A stretch of 35,607 nucleotides of DNA. Source: a virus. The stretch is from the IMG/VR virus record IMGVR_UViG_3300042326_002145, positions 1 through 35,607 of that record. One strand, given 5' to 3'. The notes below the pieces were generated by a model. That model was given only the letters and a program-made list of their open reading frames with translations, ran no database searches and was not told the DNA's origin. Position numbers and translations under genes: made by a program. Positions 21,221 through 29,774 of this stretch are shown here, one piece after another (positions within the stretch are counted from its first letter, which is position 1; each line of letters begins with the position of its first letter).

Positions 21221-24200
21221 ATGGCCCAAAAAACAAATTTAAATGTAAGTCCATATTTTGATGATTTTGACTCTGAAAAAAACTTTTATAGAGTTCTTTT
21301 TAATCCGGGAAGGCCAGTACAAACAAGAGAACTAAACAATATTCAATCAATTTTACAAAATCAAATTGAATCTTTTGGTAGTCACATTTTTAAGGAAGGT
21401 TCTGTAGTAATTCCTGGAAATGTCACTTACGATTCTCAATTTTTTGCAGTTAAGTTAAATTCAACTTCTTTGGGAGTCAATATATCAAATTATATTGAGC
21501 AATATGTTGGTAAAAAAATTGAAGGGCAAATATCAGGAATAACTGCTATAGTACAAAAGGTTGAAATTCCAAATAATACAAATGATCTAGAATATATTAC
21601 AATATATGTAAAATACTTAGATTCTGATAATAATTTCACAATAAATCCATTTACAGATGGTGAATCTTTAATATCAACTGAAAGTATCCTTTATGGAACT
21701 ACAACTATTTTTTCAGGAACTCCATTTGCAACATTAATTTCATCAGAATCCACATCTACTGGATCTGCAGCATCTATTAATGATGGAGTTTATTTTGTAA
21801 GGGGATCTTTTGTAGCGATAACAAAAGAAACTATAATTTTAGATTATTATTCAAATATTCCAACTTATCGCATAGGATTGAAAGTATCTGAAGAAATAAT
21901 AACAGCCAAAGAAGATCCTTCATTGTATGATAATGCAAAAGGATTCACAAATTATGCTGCCCCTGGTGCAGATAGATTTAAAATATCTTTATCATTAACA
22001 AAAAAAAGCATAGACAGTGTAGAAACTGATACTGATTTTATTGAACTTCTGAGAGTTGAAAATGGAGAAATAAAAAAGGTAAGTACAAAAACACAATATT
22101 CTCTAATTAGAGATTATCTTGCACAAAGAACTTTTGATGAATCTGGAAATTATTCAATAACTCCATTTAAAATATCTTTACACAATTCTTTAAATAATAG
22201 ACTTGGTAATGATGGATTATTTTTAGAAAATCAAAAAACAGAAGCAGGTAACACTCCTTCCGATGATTTGATGTGTATAAAGTTATCTCCAGGAAAATCA
22301 TACGTTAAGGGATATGATATTGAAAAAACAAATACTACTATTTTAGATGTAGAAAAACCAAGAACAACTCAAAAAGTTGAAAATGTTTCAATTCCATTTG
22401 AAATGGGCAATTTGTTGAGGATTAATAATGTAACGGGATCACCAAAACAAAATTTACCTGTAGAATTACACTCAGTAAGAAGAAGTGCATCGGGAACTCC
22501 TTCCTCTTCTACGAAAATTGGGGATGCTAGAGTTTATAATTTTAGAGTTACTGATGCTGCGTATAAAGATGAAACTACTAATTGGGATCTATATCTTTAT
22601 GATATACAGACATATACTGTATTGACTTTGAATCAACCTTTATCAAGTTCAGAACTACCAACTACATCTTTTGTTAAAGGTAAGAGTAGTGGTGCTAGTG
22701 GATTTGCAGTTTCTGCGGGAAATAATACAACAACAGTTACATTAACTCAAACATCTGGAACATTTATAAAAGGTGAGCAAATTTATATTAATGGCATTGA
22801 GTTATATTCTAGATCTATTGTAAATATAGATGTTTATGATGCATCAGATATTAAACAAATTTATCAGTCAACTTCTGTATCTCTATTTGGCGCACCTTTT
22901 ATAGGAGATTCTGTATTAACTAAAAATTTACCTATAGGATTTAATGCTTCTGATACTATTAATATTAATTCTTCAGGAACAGTTACTTGCCCAGGAAAGT
23001 TTTTTAATTCAATCAAACCTGGTAGTATTATTAGATACCAACCATCATCAGGATCTTTAGAAAAGTATAATAGAGTATCCAGTGTAAGTTCTACTGGTTC
23101 ATCAATGACCCTCGTAAGTGTCGCAAATGTTAATGGTATTTGTGATGGGTCTGTTGGAGTAGCAACAAACATATCATTTAGCATTGGATATCCAACAATT
23201 AGAAATAATGAAAAGGGATTTTTATATGCAGAATTACCAAATTCTAATATTTCTTCTGTAGATTTGAATGATTCAATTTTAACATTCTGCGCTCAATCTA
23301 CAAGTTCAAAATCCTCAAATAGTCCTATAGTATTATCTGTATCAGATTTTCCTCTACCTTCAGGAATATCAACAGCATTATTTCAAAGTTTTGATGAAGA
23401 GAGATACTCAGTACATTATAGTGATGGAACCACAGAATCTTTAACACCAGATAAATTCTCACTTATCAACAATCAAGTTACATTATCAAATTTAACACCA
23501 GGGAAAACAACATCAGCAATTAATGCAACATTTATAAAAAATGGTGTTCAAAGTAAACAAAAACAATTTAATAGAAGTCAAACAATAAATGTAATTTATT
23601 CAAAATATCCAGAATCTGGTACTGGAATCAGTACATCAGTAAATGATGGATTAATTTATAATCCATATTATGGACTTAGAGTTCAAGATGAAGAAATTTG
23701 TCTTAATTATCCAGATGTATCTAAAGTTTTAGCAATTTATGAATCTTTGGATACAAATAATCCAATTTTAGATTCTCTTTCATTTAGTGTTACATTAAAT
23801 GTTGGTACAAATGCATTAATTGGGGAAAATATTACAGGTTCTGAAAGTGGTTGTATTGCTAGAATTGTTACTAAGTTTGGAAATAGTGTAGGTATTATCT
23901 ATTTAAATTCAAACAGATTTTTAAATAATGAAAATGTAAAATTTAATGAGAGTAATATAATTGGTGAAATTGATACATTAACTCTAGGAAGTTATACTGA
24001 TATAACAAATAGATTCAAATTGGAAAAGGGACAAAAAGGGCAATATTATGATTACTCAAAAATTATTAGAGCAGAGGGTGAAACATCACCATCAAAAAGA
24101 TTATTAATTATTTTTGATTATTATAATGTTCCTCAGACAGATAATGGAGATGTTTTCACTGCTCTCAGTTATAAAAAAGAACAGTTTGCTGAAAATGTAC

Positions 24201-27200
24201 CACTTTTAGGTTCGAATAATATAAGAGCAACTGATACTTTGGATTTTAGACCAATAGTTCCTGTATTTTCAAGTATTGCATCTTCACCATTCCACTTTAC
24301 AAACAGAAACTTTGATTCATCAATTAAATTTAATCTTACCTCAAATGAAAGTAGCATTGTAAGTTACGATTATTATGTGGGTAGAATAGATAAAATTTAT
24401 TTGGATAAAAATGGAGATTTTATATATTTAAAAGGTTTATCAACTCTTGATCCAAAATCCCCAATTAAAACTAATGATGTAATGGAGTTGGCTACCATTA
24501 CTTTACCACCATATCTTTACAATGTAAAAAATGCTTCTATTTCACTAGTTGACAATAGAAGATATACTATGAGAGACATTGGATCTATTGAAAACAGGGT
24601 GCAAAACCTTGAAAGAGTTACATCCCTTTCTCTACTAGAGTTAAGCACTCAAACACTACAAATACAAGATTCTGAAGGATTTAATCGATTTAAGACTGGA
24701 TTTTTTGTTGATGATTTTAAAAATTATGAAAGAATTAATTCAAACTTATCCCTGATTGAAGTTGATTCCGATTCTCAAGAATTAACACCTATAGTATCTA
24801 GAAATAGTTTAAAGAATTATTTGGCACCACAATTAAGTATAATTGATGAAGAAATAGATCTTTCATCTAATTATAATTTAGTAGATTCAAATGTTCAAAA
24901 AACCGGAACCACAGTAACATTGAAATATGAGTCTAAAAAATGGATTGAACAACCACTGGCAACTCAAGTAGAAAATGTAAATCCATTTCATGTAGTATCA
25001 TATACTGGATCAGTAAAATTATCACCAAATAGGGATAATTGGGTAAGAACAATACAATTACCCAATAAGAGTATATCAGTTACAAATAATCTGTTATTAG
25101 AAAGAGATCAAGTTTTATTCGAAGAAAGAACTAATGTTGTAAATGTTGCTAATGTTGAAAGAAGAGGAGAAGTAGAAGTAAGTTCTCCTCAGTTATCTGC
25201 ATCTCAGAATATTTCAGAAAGTACAAATAGAACTACAACAACATCAAGTGTAACAAACTTAACTCAAACAAGTCCAGAAGAATTCATGAGATCAAGAAAT
25301 ACTGAATTTAGTATTTCTAATTTGAAACCATATACTCAATACTATCAATTTTTAGATGGTAATGGTTCTGTAGACTTTGTTCCAAAACTTGTTGAAATAT
25401 CAAGCAATAGTTCTTTAAATGATTTTGGTTCTTCATCCACATTCAATGTTGGTGAGAAAGTTTTAGGATATGATGCAAATAATAATTTGATTATATCCTT
25501 TAGAGTTGCCGCATCAAATCACAAGTCTGGTAGTTATAATTTACCATCAACAGTATTTGATACCAATCCTTATAATAAAAATGAAAATATTTCAGATGGT
25601 TACAGTCCATCATCTAAAGTATTGAATGTAGATACTTATTCATTATCAGAAGAGGCTCAAGGATTATATTCAGGATTTTTAGTTAAGGGTGCAAAATTAG
25701 TTGGGCAGAGTAGTGGTGCTATAGCATATGTTAAAGATCTCAGATTAATATCTGATAATTATGGAGATTTAATAGGAACCTTCTATATTAGAGATCCTCA
25801 TACAAGTCCTCCCCCAAATGTGAGAATTAATACTGGAAATAAAACTTATAAAATTACATCCAGTCCAACAAATGAGACTGCTGCTGCTGGTAGTACAACA
25901 ATTTCTAGTGGAGAAACTAACTATATTTCAGTTGGAACAATAGAATTTTATGAAACTACAATCACAAATACGACCAATGTAACTACTACCAGAACAAGAA
26001 CAACTACCTTAACAAATACAACAACAGTCACTAATTACTACGATCCCCTAGCACAATCTTTTAGTGTTGGTGGTAGTCAAACCAGAAATGATGATGAAAA
26101 TGGAATATTCCTAACATCAGTTGATCTTTATTTCTATAAAAAAGATTCTGGAACAAATCCATTAACTGTTCAGATAAGAACAGTTGAATTAGGAACTCCA
26201 ACTAGAACTATTTTAGGAAATTCTGTTACATTGAGACCAGATCAAATTAATACCTCAGAAGATTCGAGTGTTGCAACAAAAGTTACATTTGATTATCCAG
26301 TATATCTTGATCCTGGATTAGAATATTGTATTGTATTACTTGCTCCAGAAAGTGTAGAATATGAAGTTTTCATCGCTGAAATGGGCAAGAAAACAATTCA
26401 AAGTGCAAATCTCCCAGATTCAGAATCTGTAGTATATACTCAGCAGTTTGCTCTTGGAAGTCTATTTAAATCTCAAAATGGATCTATTTGGACTGCAAAT
26501 CAATATCAAGATATGAAATTTAGATTATATAGAGCTGAATTTATTTCTGATACTCCATCTACAGTTTATTTCTACAATCCATCATTAGATAGAAGTAATG
26601 GATATGTTAAAAATTTACAAACAAATCCAATTACGGTAATTCCTAGAAAATTAAAAGTTGGTATTACTACTATAACAGATTCAAACCTAGTACAAATTTT
26701 CAATAATGGTAGAAAAATTAGTGAAGGTGGTGTAAGTTCTAAAACTTATAACTATGGATATGTTTTCGGTACTGGATGTTCCGTTTCTTCTGTGGGTATT
26801 ACTACTGGTGGATTTAACTATGTTACATCTTCTCCAGTATCAACATATAATATCAATGGAAATGGTTCAGGATTAACTCTTAATATCACTGCAAGTGGTG
26901 GACTAATTACCAATGCTACTATTGCAAATCCTGGAAATGGTTATGCAATTGGTGATATAGTTGGAATAGTAACTTCTAGTGTTACAAGTTCTAGCGGAAG
27001 AGATGCTAGAATAACAATTACCGGAAACAATAATGGAATTGATACATTATACTTATCAAATGTTCAGGGAAATTCATTCACTTCAGGAAAAAATTTGGTA
27101 TATTACGATTCATCGAATACTGCCATTTCTTTAGCATCAACAACAATAGCAAATTCAACCCCAATAGGTTCTATTTACGATGGAAACTTTATTCGTGTGA

Positions 27201-28525
27201 ATCATTTTAATCATGGTATGTATTCTAAAAACAATAAAGTTTCAATTTCTGGAGTATTTTCTAATGTATTGCCAACTACTTTAACACAACCTATCATTAC
27301 ATCTTCAACTACAATTTCAGTTGCAAGTACTGCAAATTTTGCAACTTTTGAAGGTAAGTCTGTGGGTAATTTAAATCCTGGATATATAATCGTTGGAAAT
27401 GAAATCATTAAATATGAAAGTGTTAATGTAAACTCATTAACTGCAATATCAAGAGCACAAGATTATACAATAGCAATTCCTCATAATGTTGGTGATCAAG
27501 TTTACAAATATGAATTTGAAGGTGTTTCTTTAAGAAGAATCAATAATACTCATGATATTAGTGATGTTGGTTTAGATATTGATAGTTACTATATTGAATT
27601 TGATAGAACAACCAATGGTGTAAATAGATCAACTGATGGTACACCAACTGAACATCCTCAGTTATCTTTCTCCTCAGAATTGACCGGAGGAGGATCTGAT
27701 GTATTTGCCTCAGAAAATATTCAATATGATGCATTAATTCCATTTTATGATTTAATAACTCCATCGCCATTAACTTCGGTAACTGCAAAAATTAGATCTG
27801 TCAGTGGAACCAGTGTAAGTGGAAATGAAAAATCCTTTGATGATTTGGGATATGAAGATATTCAGTTGAATACATTGAATAGACTATATTCATCTAGAAT
27901 AGTTTGCTCCAAACCGAATGAAGAAGCATATCTAACTGCACTTCCAAGGAAAAAGTCATTTACAACTGCACTAACATTATATTCTTCAAATAAGTACCTT
28001 TCTCCTCAAATATTTTTAGATGGTTCGTTTACTGATTTCCATAGTAATAGAATAAATTCACCAGTATCAGACTATGCATTAGATGGTAGAGTTAATTCTA
28101 TTTTCAATGATCCACATGTTGCTATTTACATTTCAAATACTGTATTGCTATCTCAATCAGCAACTTCTCTAAAAGTTATTTTATCTGCATATAGACATGC
28201 AAGTGCAGACTTTAGAGTTCTGTATAAATTAATTAGACCAGATTCTAGTGAGGTTGAACAAGTATTTGAATTATTCCCAGGTTATGATAATCTTACAATA
28301 GATAATAATAATGATGGGTATTTAGATGTTGTCGATTCAAAAAATAATAATGGACTGCCTGATACTCTTGTTCGTGAAAGTAAAGCAAATGAATTTCTAG
28401 AATATGAATTTTCTGCAAATAATCTTGGAAGTTTTACTGGATACACCATTAAGATTGTAATGACTACAACAAATCAAGCATATCCACCAAGAATTAAAGA
28501 TCTAAGAACTATTGCATTGGCATAA
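21221..28525 (+). CDS. DUF4815 virion protein in the gp10 position (2434 aa)
   Basis: The N-terminus (NVSPYFDDFDSEKNFYRVLF, RPVQTRELNNIQSILQNQIE, FGSHIFKEGSVVIPG) is the DUF4815 signature of large cyanophage structural proteins. It follows gp8 where T4 encodes gp9/gp10, so a wedge/tail-pin or peripheral fibre-support role is inferred. Other landmarks: FMRSRNTEFSISNLKPYTQY near residue 1360; a Thr/Asn-rich linker at about 1578-1607 before NYYDPLAQSFSVGG; a GxGY beta repeat near 1856-1937; a GF-type module (STANF ... IIVGNEIIKYE) near 2024-2100; and a C-terminal carbohydrate-binding-like beta region ending PRIKDLRTIALA. It is about four times the length of T4 gp10 (602 aa). Its stop overlaps the next start (TAATG). 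Confidence 0.9.
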   Translation: MAQKTNLNVSPYFDDFDSEKNFYRVLFNPGRPVQTRELNNIQSILQNQIESFGSHIFKEGSVVIPGNVTYDSQFFAVKLNSTSLGVNISNYIEQYVGKKIEGQISGITAIVQKVEIPNNTNDLEYITIYVKYLDSDNNFTINPFTDGESLISTESILYGTTTIFSGTPFATLISSESTSTGSAASINDGVYFVRGSFVAITKETIILDYYSNIPTYRIGLKVSEEIITAKEDPSLYDNAKGFTNYAAPGADRFKISLSLTKKSIDSVETDTDFIELLRVENGEIKKVSTKTQYSLIRDYLAQRTFDESGNYSITPFKISLHNSLNNRLGNDGLFLENQKTEAGNTPSDDLMCIKLSPGKSYVKGYDIEKTNTTILDVEKPRTTQKVENVSIPFEMGNLLRINNVTGSPKQNLPVELHSVRRSASGTPSSSTKIGDARVYNFRVTDAAYKDETTNWDLYLYDIQTYTVLTLNQPLSSSELPTTSFVKGKSSGASGFAVSAGNNTTTVTLTQTSGTFIKGEQIYINGIELYSRSIVNIDVYDASDIKQIYQSTSVSLFGAPFIGDSVLTKNLPIGFNASDTININSSGTVTCPGKFFNSIKPGSIIRYQPSSGSLEKYNRVSSVSSTGSSMTLVSVANVNGICDGSVGVATNISFSIGYPTIRNNEKGFLYAELPNSNISSVDLNDSILTFCAQSTSSKSSNSPIVLSVSDFPLPSGISTALFQSFDEERYSVHYSDGTTESLTPDKFSLINNQVTLSNLTPGKTTSAINATFIKNGVQSKQKQFNRSQTINVIYSKYPESGTGISTSVNDGLIYNPYYGLRVQDEEICLNYPDVSKVLAIYESLDTNNPILDSLSFSVTLNVGTNALIGENITGSESGCIARIVTKFGNSVGIIYLNSNRFLNNENVKFNESNIIGEIDTLTLGSYTDITNRFKLEKGQKGQYYDYSKIIRAEGETSPSKRLLIIFDYYNVPQTDNGDVFTALSYKKEQFAENVPLLGSNNIRATDTLDFRPIVPVFSSIASSPFHFTNRNFDSSIKFNLTSNESSIVSYDYYVGRIDKIYLDKNGDFIYLKGLSTLDPKSPIKTNDVMELATITLPPYLYNVKNASISLVDNRRYTMRDIGSIENRVQNLERVTSLSLLELSTQTLQIQDSEGFNRFKTGFFVDDFKNYERINSNLSLIEVDSDSQELTPIVSRNSLKNYLAPQLSIIDEEIDLSSNYNLVDSNVQKTGTTVTLKYESKKWIEQPLATQVENVNPFHVVSYTGSVKLSPNRDNWVRTIQLPNKSISVTNNLLLERDQVLFEERTNVVNVANVERRGEVEVSSPQLSASQNISESTNRTTTTSSVTNLTQTSPEEFMRSRNTEFSISNLKPYTQYYQFLDGNGSVDFVPKLVEISSNSSLNDFGSSSTFNVGEKVLGYDANNNLIISFRVAASNHKSGSYNLPSTVFDTNPYNKNENISDGYSPSSKVLNVDTYSLSEEAQGLYSGFLVKGAKLVGQSSGAIAYVKDLRLISDNYGDLIGTFYIRDPHTSPPPNVRINTGNKTYKITSSPTNETAAAGSTTISSGETNYISVGTIEFYETTITNTTNVTTTRTRTTTLTNTTTVTNYYDPLAQSFSVGGSQTRNDDENGIFLTSVDLYFYKKDSGTNPLTVQIRTVELGTPTRTILGNSVTLRPDQINTSEDSSVATKVTFDYPVYLDPGLEYCIVLLAPESVEYEVFIAEMGKKTIQSANLPDSESVVYTQQFALGSLFKSQNGSIWTANQYQDMKFRLYRAEFISDTPSTVYFYNPSLDRSNGYVKNLQTNPITVIPRKLKVGITTITDSNLVQIFNNGRKISEGGVSSKTYNYGYVFGTGCSVSSVGITTGGFNYVTSSPVSTYNINGNGSGLTLNITASGGLITNATIANPGNGYAIGDIVGIVTSSVTSSSGRDARITITGNNNGIDTLYLSNVQGNSFTSGKNLVYYDSSNTAISLASTTIANSTPIGSIYDGNFIRVNHFNHGMYSKNNKVSISGVFSNVLPTTLTQPIITSSTTISVASTANFATFEGKSVGNLNPGYIIVGNEIIKYESVNVNSLTAISRAQDYTIAIPHNVGDQVYKYEFEGVSLRRINNTHDISDVGLDIDSYYIEFDRTTNGVNRSTDGTPTEHPQLSFSSELTGGGSDVFASENIQYDALIPFYDLITPSPLTSVTAKIRSVSGTSVSGNEKSFDDLGYEDIQLNTLNRLYSSRIVCSKPNEEAYLTALPRKKSFTTALTLYSSNKYLSPQIFLDGSFTDFHSNRINSPVSDYALDGRVNSIFNDPHVAIYISNTVLLSQSATSLKVILSAYRHASADFRVLYKLIRPDSSEVEQVFELFPGYDNLTIDNNNDGYLDVVDSKNNNGLPDTLVRESKANEFLEYEFSANNLGSFTGYTIKIVMTTTNQAYPPRIKDLRTIALA

Positions 28526-28731
28526 TGATTCCAGTAAAAGGGTATCCAAATTTATATCGTGATGAGCAAAGTAATGCTATAATTAATTGTGATGATAAAT
28601 CATACAATCAATATATGAATGCAGTGAAAAATAGACAACTGCAACAAAAAGAAATAGATCAAATAAAAAAAGACATCAATGAGATTAAATCTTTATTAAA
28701 GGAGTTTATAGATGAATCCAGAGGAAATTAA
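28525..28731 (+). CDS. Small coiled-coil protein (68 aa), conserved in cyanophages
   Basis: It begins MIPVKGYPNLYRDEQSNAII and continues NCDDKSYNQYMNAV, then a helical, Lys/Glu/Ile-rich C-terminal half (QQKEIDQIKKDINEIKSLLK) with clear heptads, likely a coiled coil. The opening VKGYxNLYRDExSxAIINCD is a pattern I associate with T4-like cyanophages between the tail and neck genes. Function unknown; the coiled coil suggests oligomerisation, perhaps as an assembly helper. Its ATG overlaps the stop of the DUF4815 gene, and its 3' end overlaps the next gene by 20 nt. Confidence 0.85.
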   Translation: MIPVKGYPNLYRDEQSNAIINCDDKSYNQYMNAVKNRQLQQKEIDQIKKDINEIKSLLKEFIDESRGN

Positions 28732-28876
28732 TTTAGAATCTTTTGACAGATTATTTGAATATGAAAAACATGTTAGACTTATTGATAAATTGGATGTAGA
28801 AGAATTAAAAAATTTTGCAAAATTATACTGCAAATTATATTTGAAACAGCAAGAAGTTTTGGCATCAATTAATTAA
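28712..28876 (+). CDS. Small helical protein (54 aa), conserved in cyanophages
   Basis: The product, MNPEEINLESFDRLFEYEKH then VRLIDKLDVEELKNFAKLYC and KLYLKQQEVLASIN, is almost entirely helical, with alternating Asp/Glu and Leu/Phe. The pattern ESFDRLFEYEK...ELKNFAKLYCKLYLKQQE is familiar from cyanophage small proteins near gp13. It has one of the clearest Shine-Dalgarno sites in the window (AAAGGAG at 28699-28705, 6 nt before the ATG). It overlaps the previous gene by 20 nt, so it belongs to the same transcript, and a late promoter octamer begins 8 nt after its stop. Function unknown. Confidence 0.82.
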   Translation: MNPEEINLESFDRLFEYEKHVRLIDKLDVEELKNFAKLYCKLYLKQQEVLASIN

Positions 28877-28883
28877 AGTAAAT

Positions 28884-28891
28884 CATAAATA
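28884..28891 (+). promoter_or_regulatory. Late promoter octamer CATAAATA upstream of gp13
   Basis: Matches NATAAATA in the 55-nt gap before gp13, 41 nt before the ATG. The genes gp13-gp14-gp15 overlap by one base and gp16 follows closely, so this site could drive the whole neck/packaging unit. Confidence 0.65.
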
Positions 28892-28931
28892 ATCAAAGAA
28901 TGCTACTTTTAGAAAATAAAGAATTATACTA

Positions 28932-29774
28932 ATGTCAAAACCTTCAAGTAGACAAGAATTAATTGATTATTGTTTAAGAAGATTGGGAGCTCCAATATTG
29001 GAGATTAATATTGCAGATGAACAAATTGATGATTTAGTCGATGATGCATTACAATACTTCTATGAAAGGCATTTTGATGGTGTCGAAAGAATGTATTTAA
29101 AATACAAAGTTACTCAAGATGATATAGATAGGGGAAAGGCAAAAAACACAAGTGGTGTAGGAATTGTAACAACAACATCAGAAGCAAATATTTCGGGAAT
29201 TGGAACGGTAACATATAATTTCTATGAAAATTCCAATTTCATTCAAGTTCCTGATAGTATAATTGGTATTGAAAAAGTTTTTAAATTTGACACTAGTTCT
29301 GTTTCTGGTGGAATGTGGAGTATAAAATATCAATTATTTTTAAATGATCTATATTACTTTAATTCAGTTGAACTTTTACAATATGCGATGGTGAAATCAT
29401 ATTTAGAAGATATTGATTTTCTATTATCTCCAGATAAGCAAATTAGATTTAACAAAAGACAAAATAGATTATATCTAGATATTGATTGGGGAGCAAAGTC
29501 TAAAGATACCTTTATAGTTATAGACTGCTACAGAATATTAAATCCCAATGAATATACAAAAGTGTATAATGATAGTTTTTTGAAAAAATATTTAACTGCA
29601 TTAATGAAAAGACAATGGGGGCAAAATTTAATTAAATTGAGAGGTGTAAAACTTCCAGGTGGTGTTGAATTAAATGGTGAAAGAATATACGAAGATGGTG
29701 AAAGGGAATTGCAGCAGATTAAAGAAAGAATGTCAATGGATTATGAATTACCTCCTTACGATTTTATTGGATAA
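28932..29774 (+). CDS. 13: Neck protein gp13
   Basis: 280 aa against 309 in T4. The N-terminus (SRQELIDYCLRRLGAPILEI, NIADEQIDDLVDDALQYFYE, RHFDGVERMYLKYKVTQDDI) and middle (NRLYLDIDW then KDTFIVIDCYRILNP) are the conserved gp13 blocks, and the C-terminus has LMKRQWGQNLIKLRGVKLPGG. In T4, gp13 and gp14 form the neck that closes the filled head and receives the tail. A short GIGT-like insert (GVGIVTTTSEANISGIGTVT, near 80-97) is the same small motif found across the giant tail protein. The stop overlaps the gp14 start (TAATG). No Shine-Dalgarno is seen; a late promoter octamer lies 41 nt upstream. Confidence 0.92.
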   Translation: MSKPSSRQELIDYCLRRLGAPILEINIADEQIDDLVDDALQYFYERHFDGVERMYLKYKVTQDDIDRGKAKNTSGVGIVTTTSEANISGIGTVTYNFYENSNFIQVPDSIIGIEKVFKFDTSSVSGGMWSIKYQLFLNDLYYFNSVELLQYAMVKSYLEDIDFLLSPDKQIRFNKRQNRLYLDIDWGAKSKDTFIVIDCYRILNPNEYTKVYNDSFLKKYLTALMKRQWGQNLIKLRGVKLPGGVELNGERIYEDGERELQQIKERMSMDYELPPYDFIG

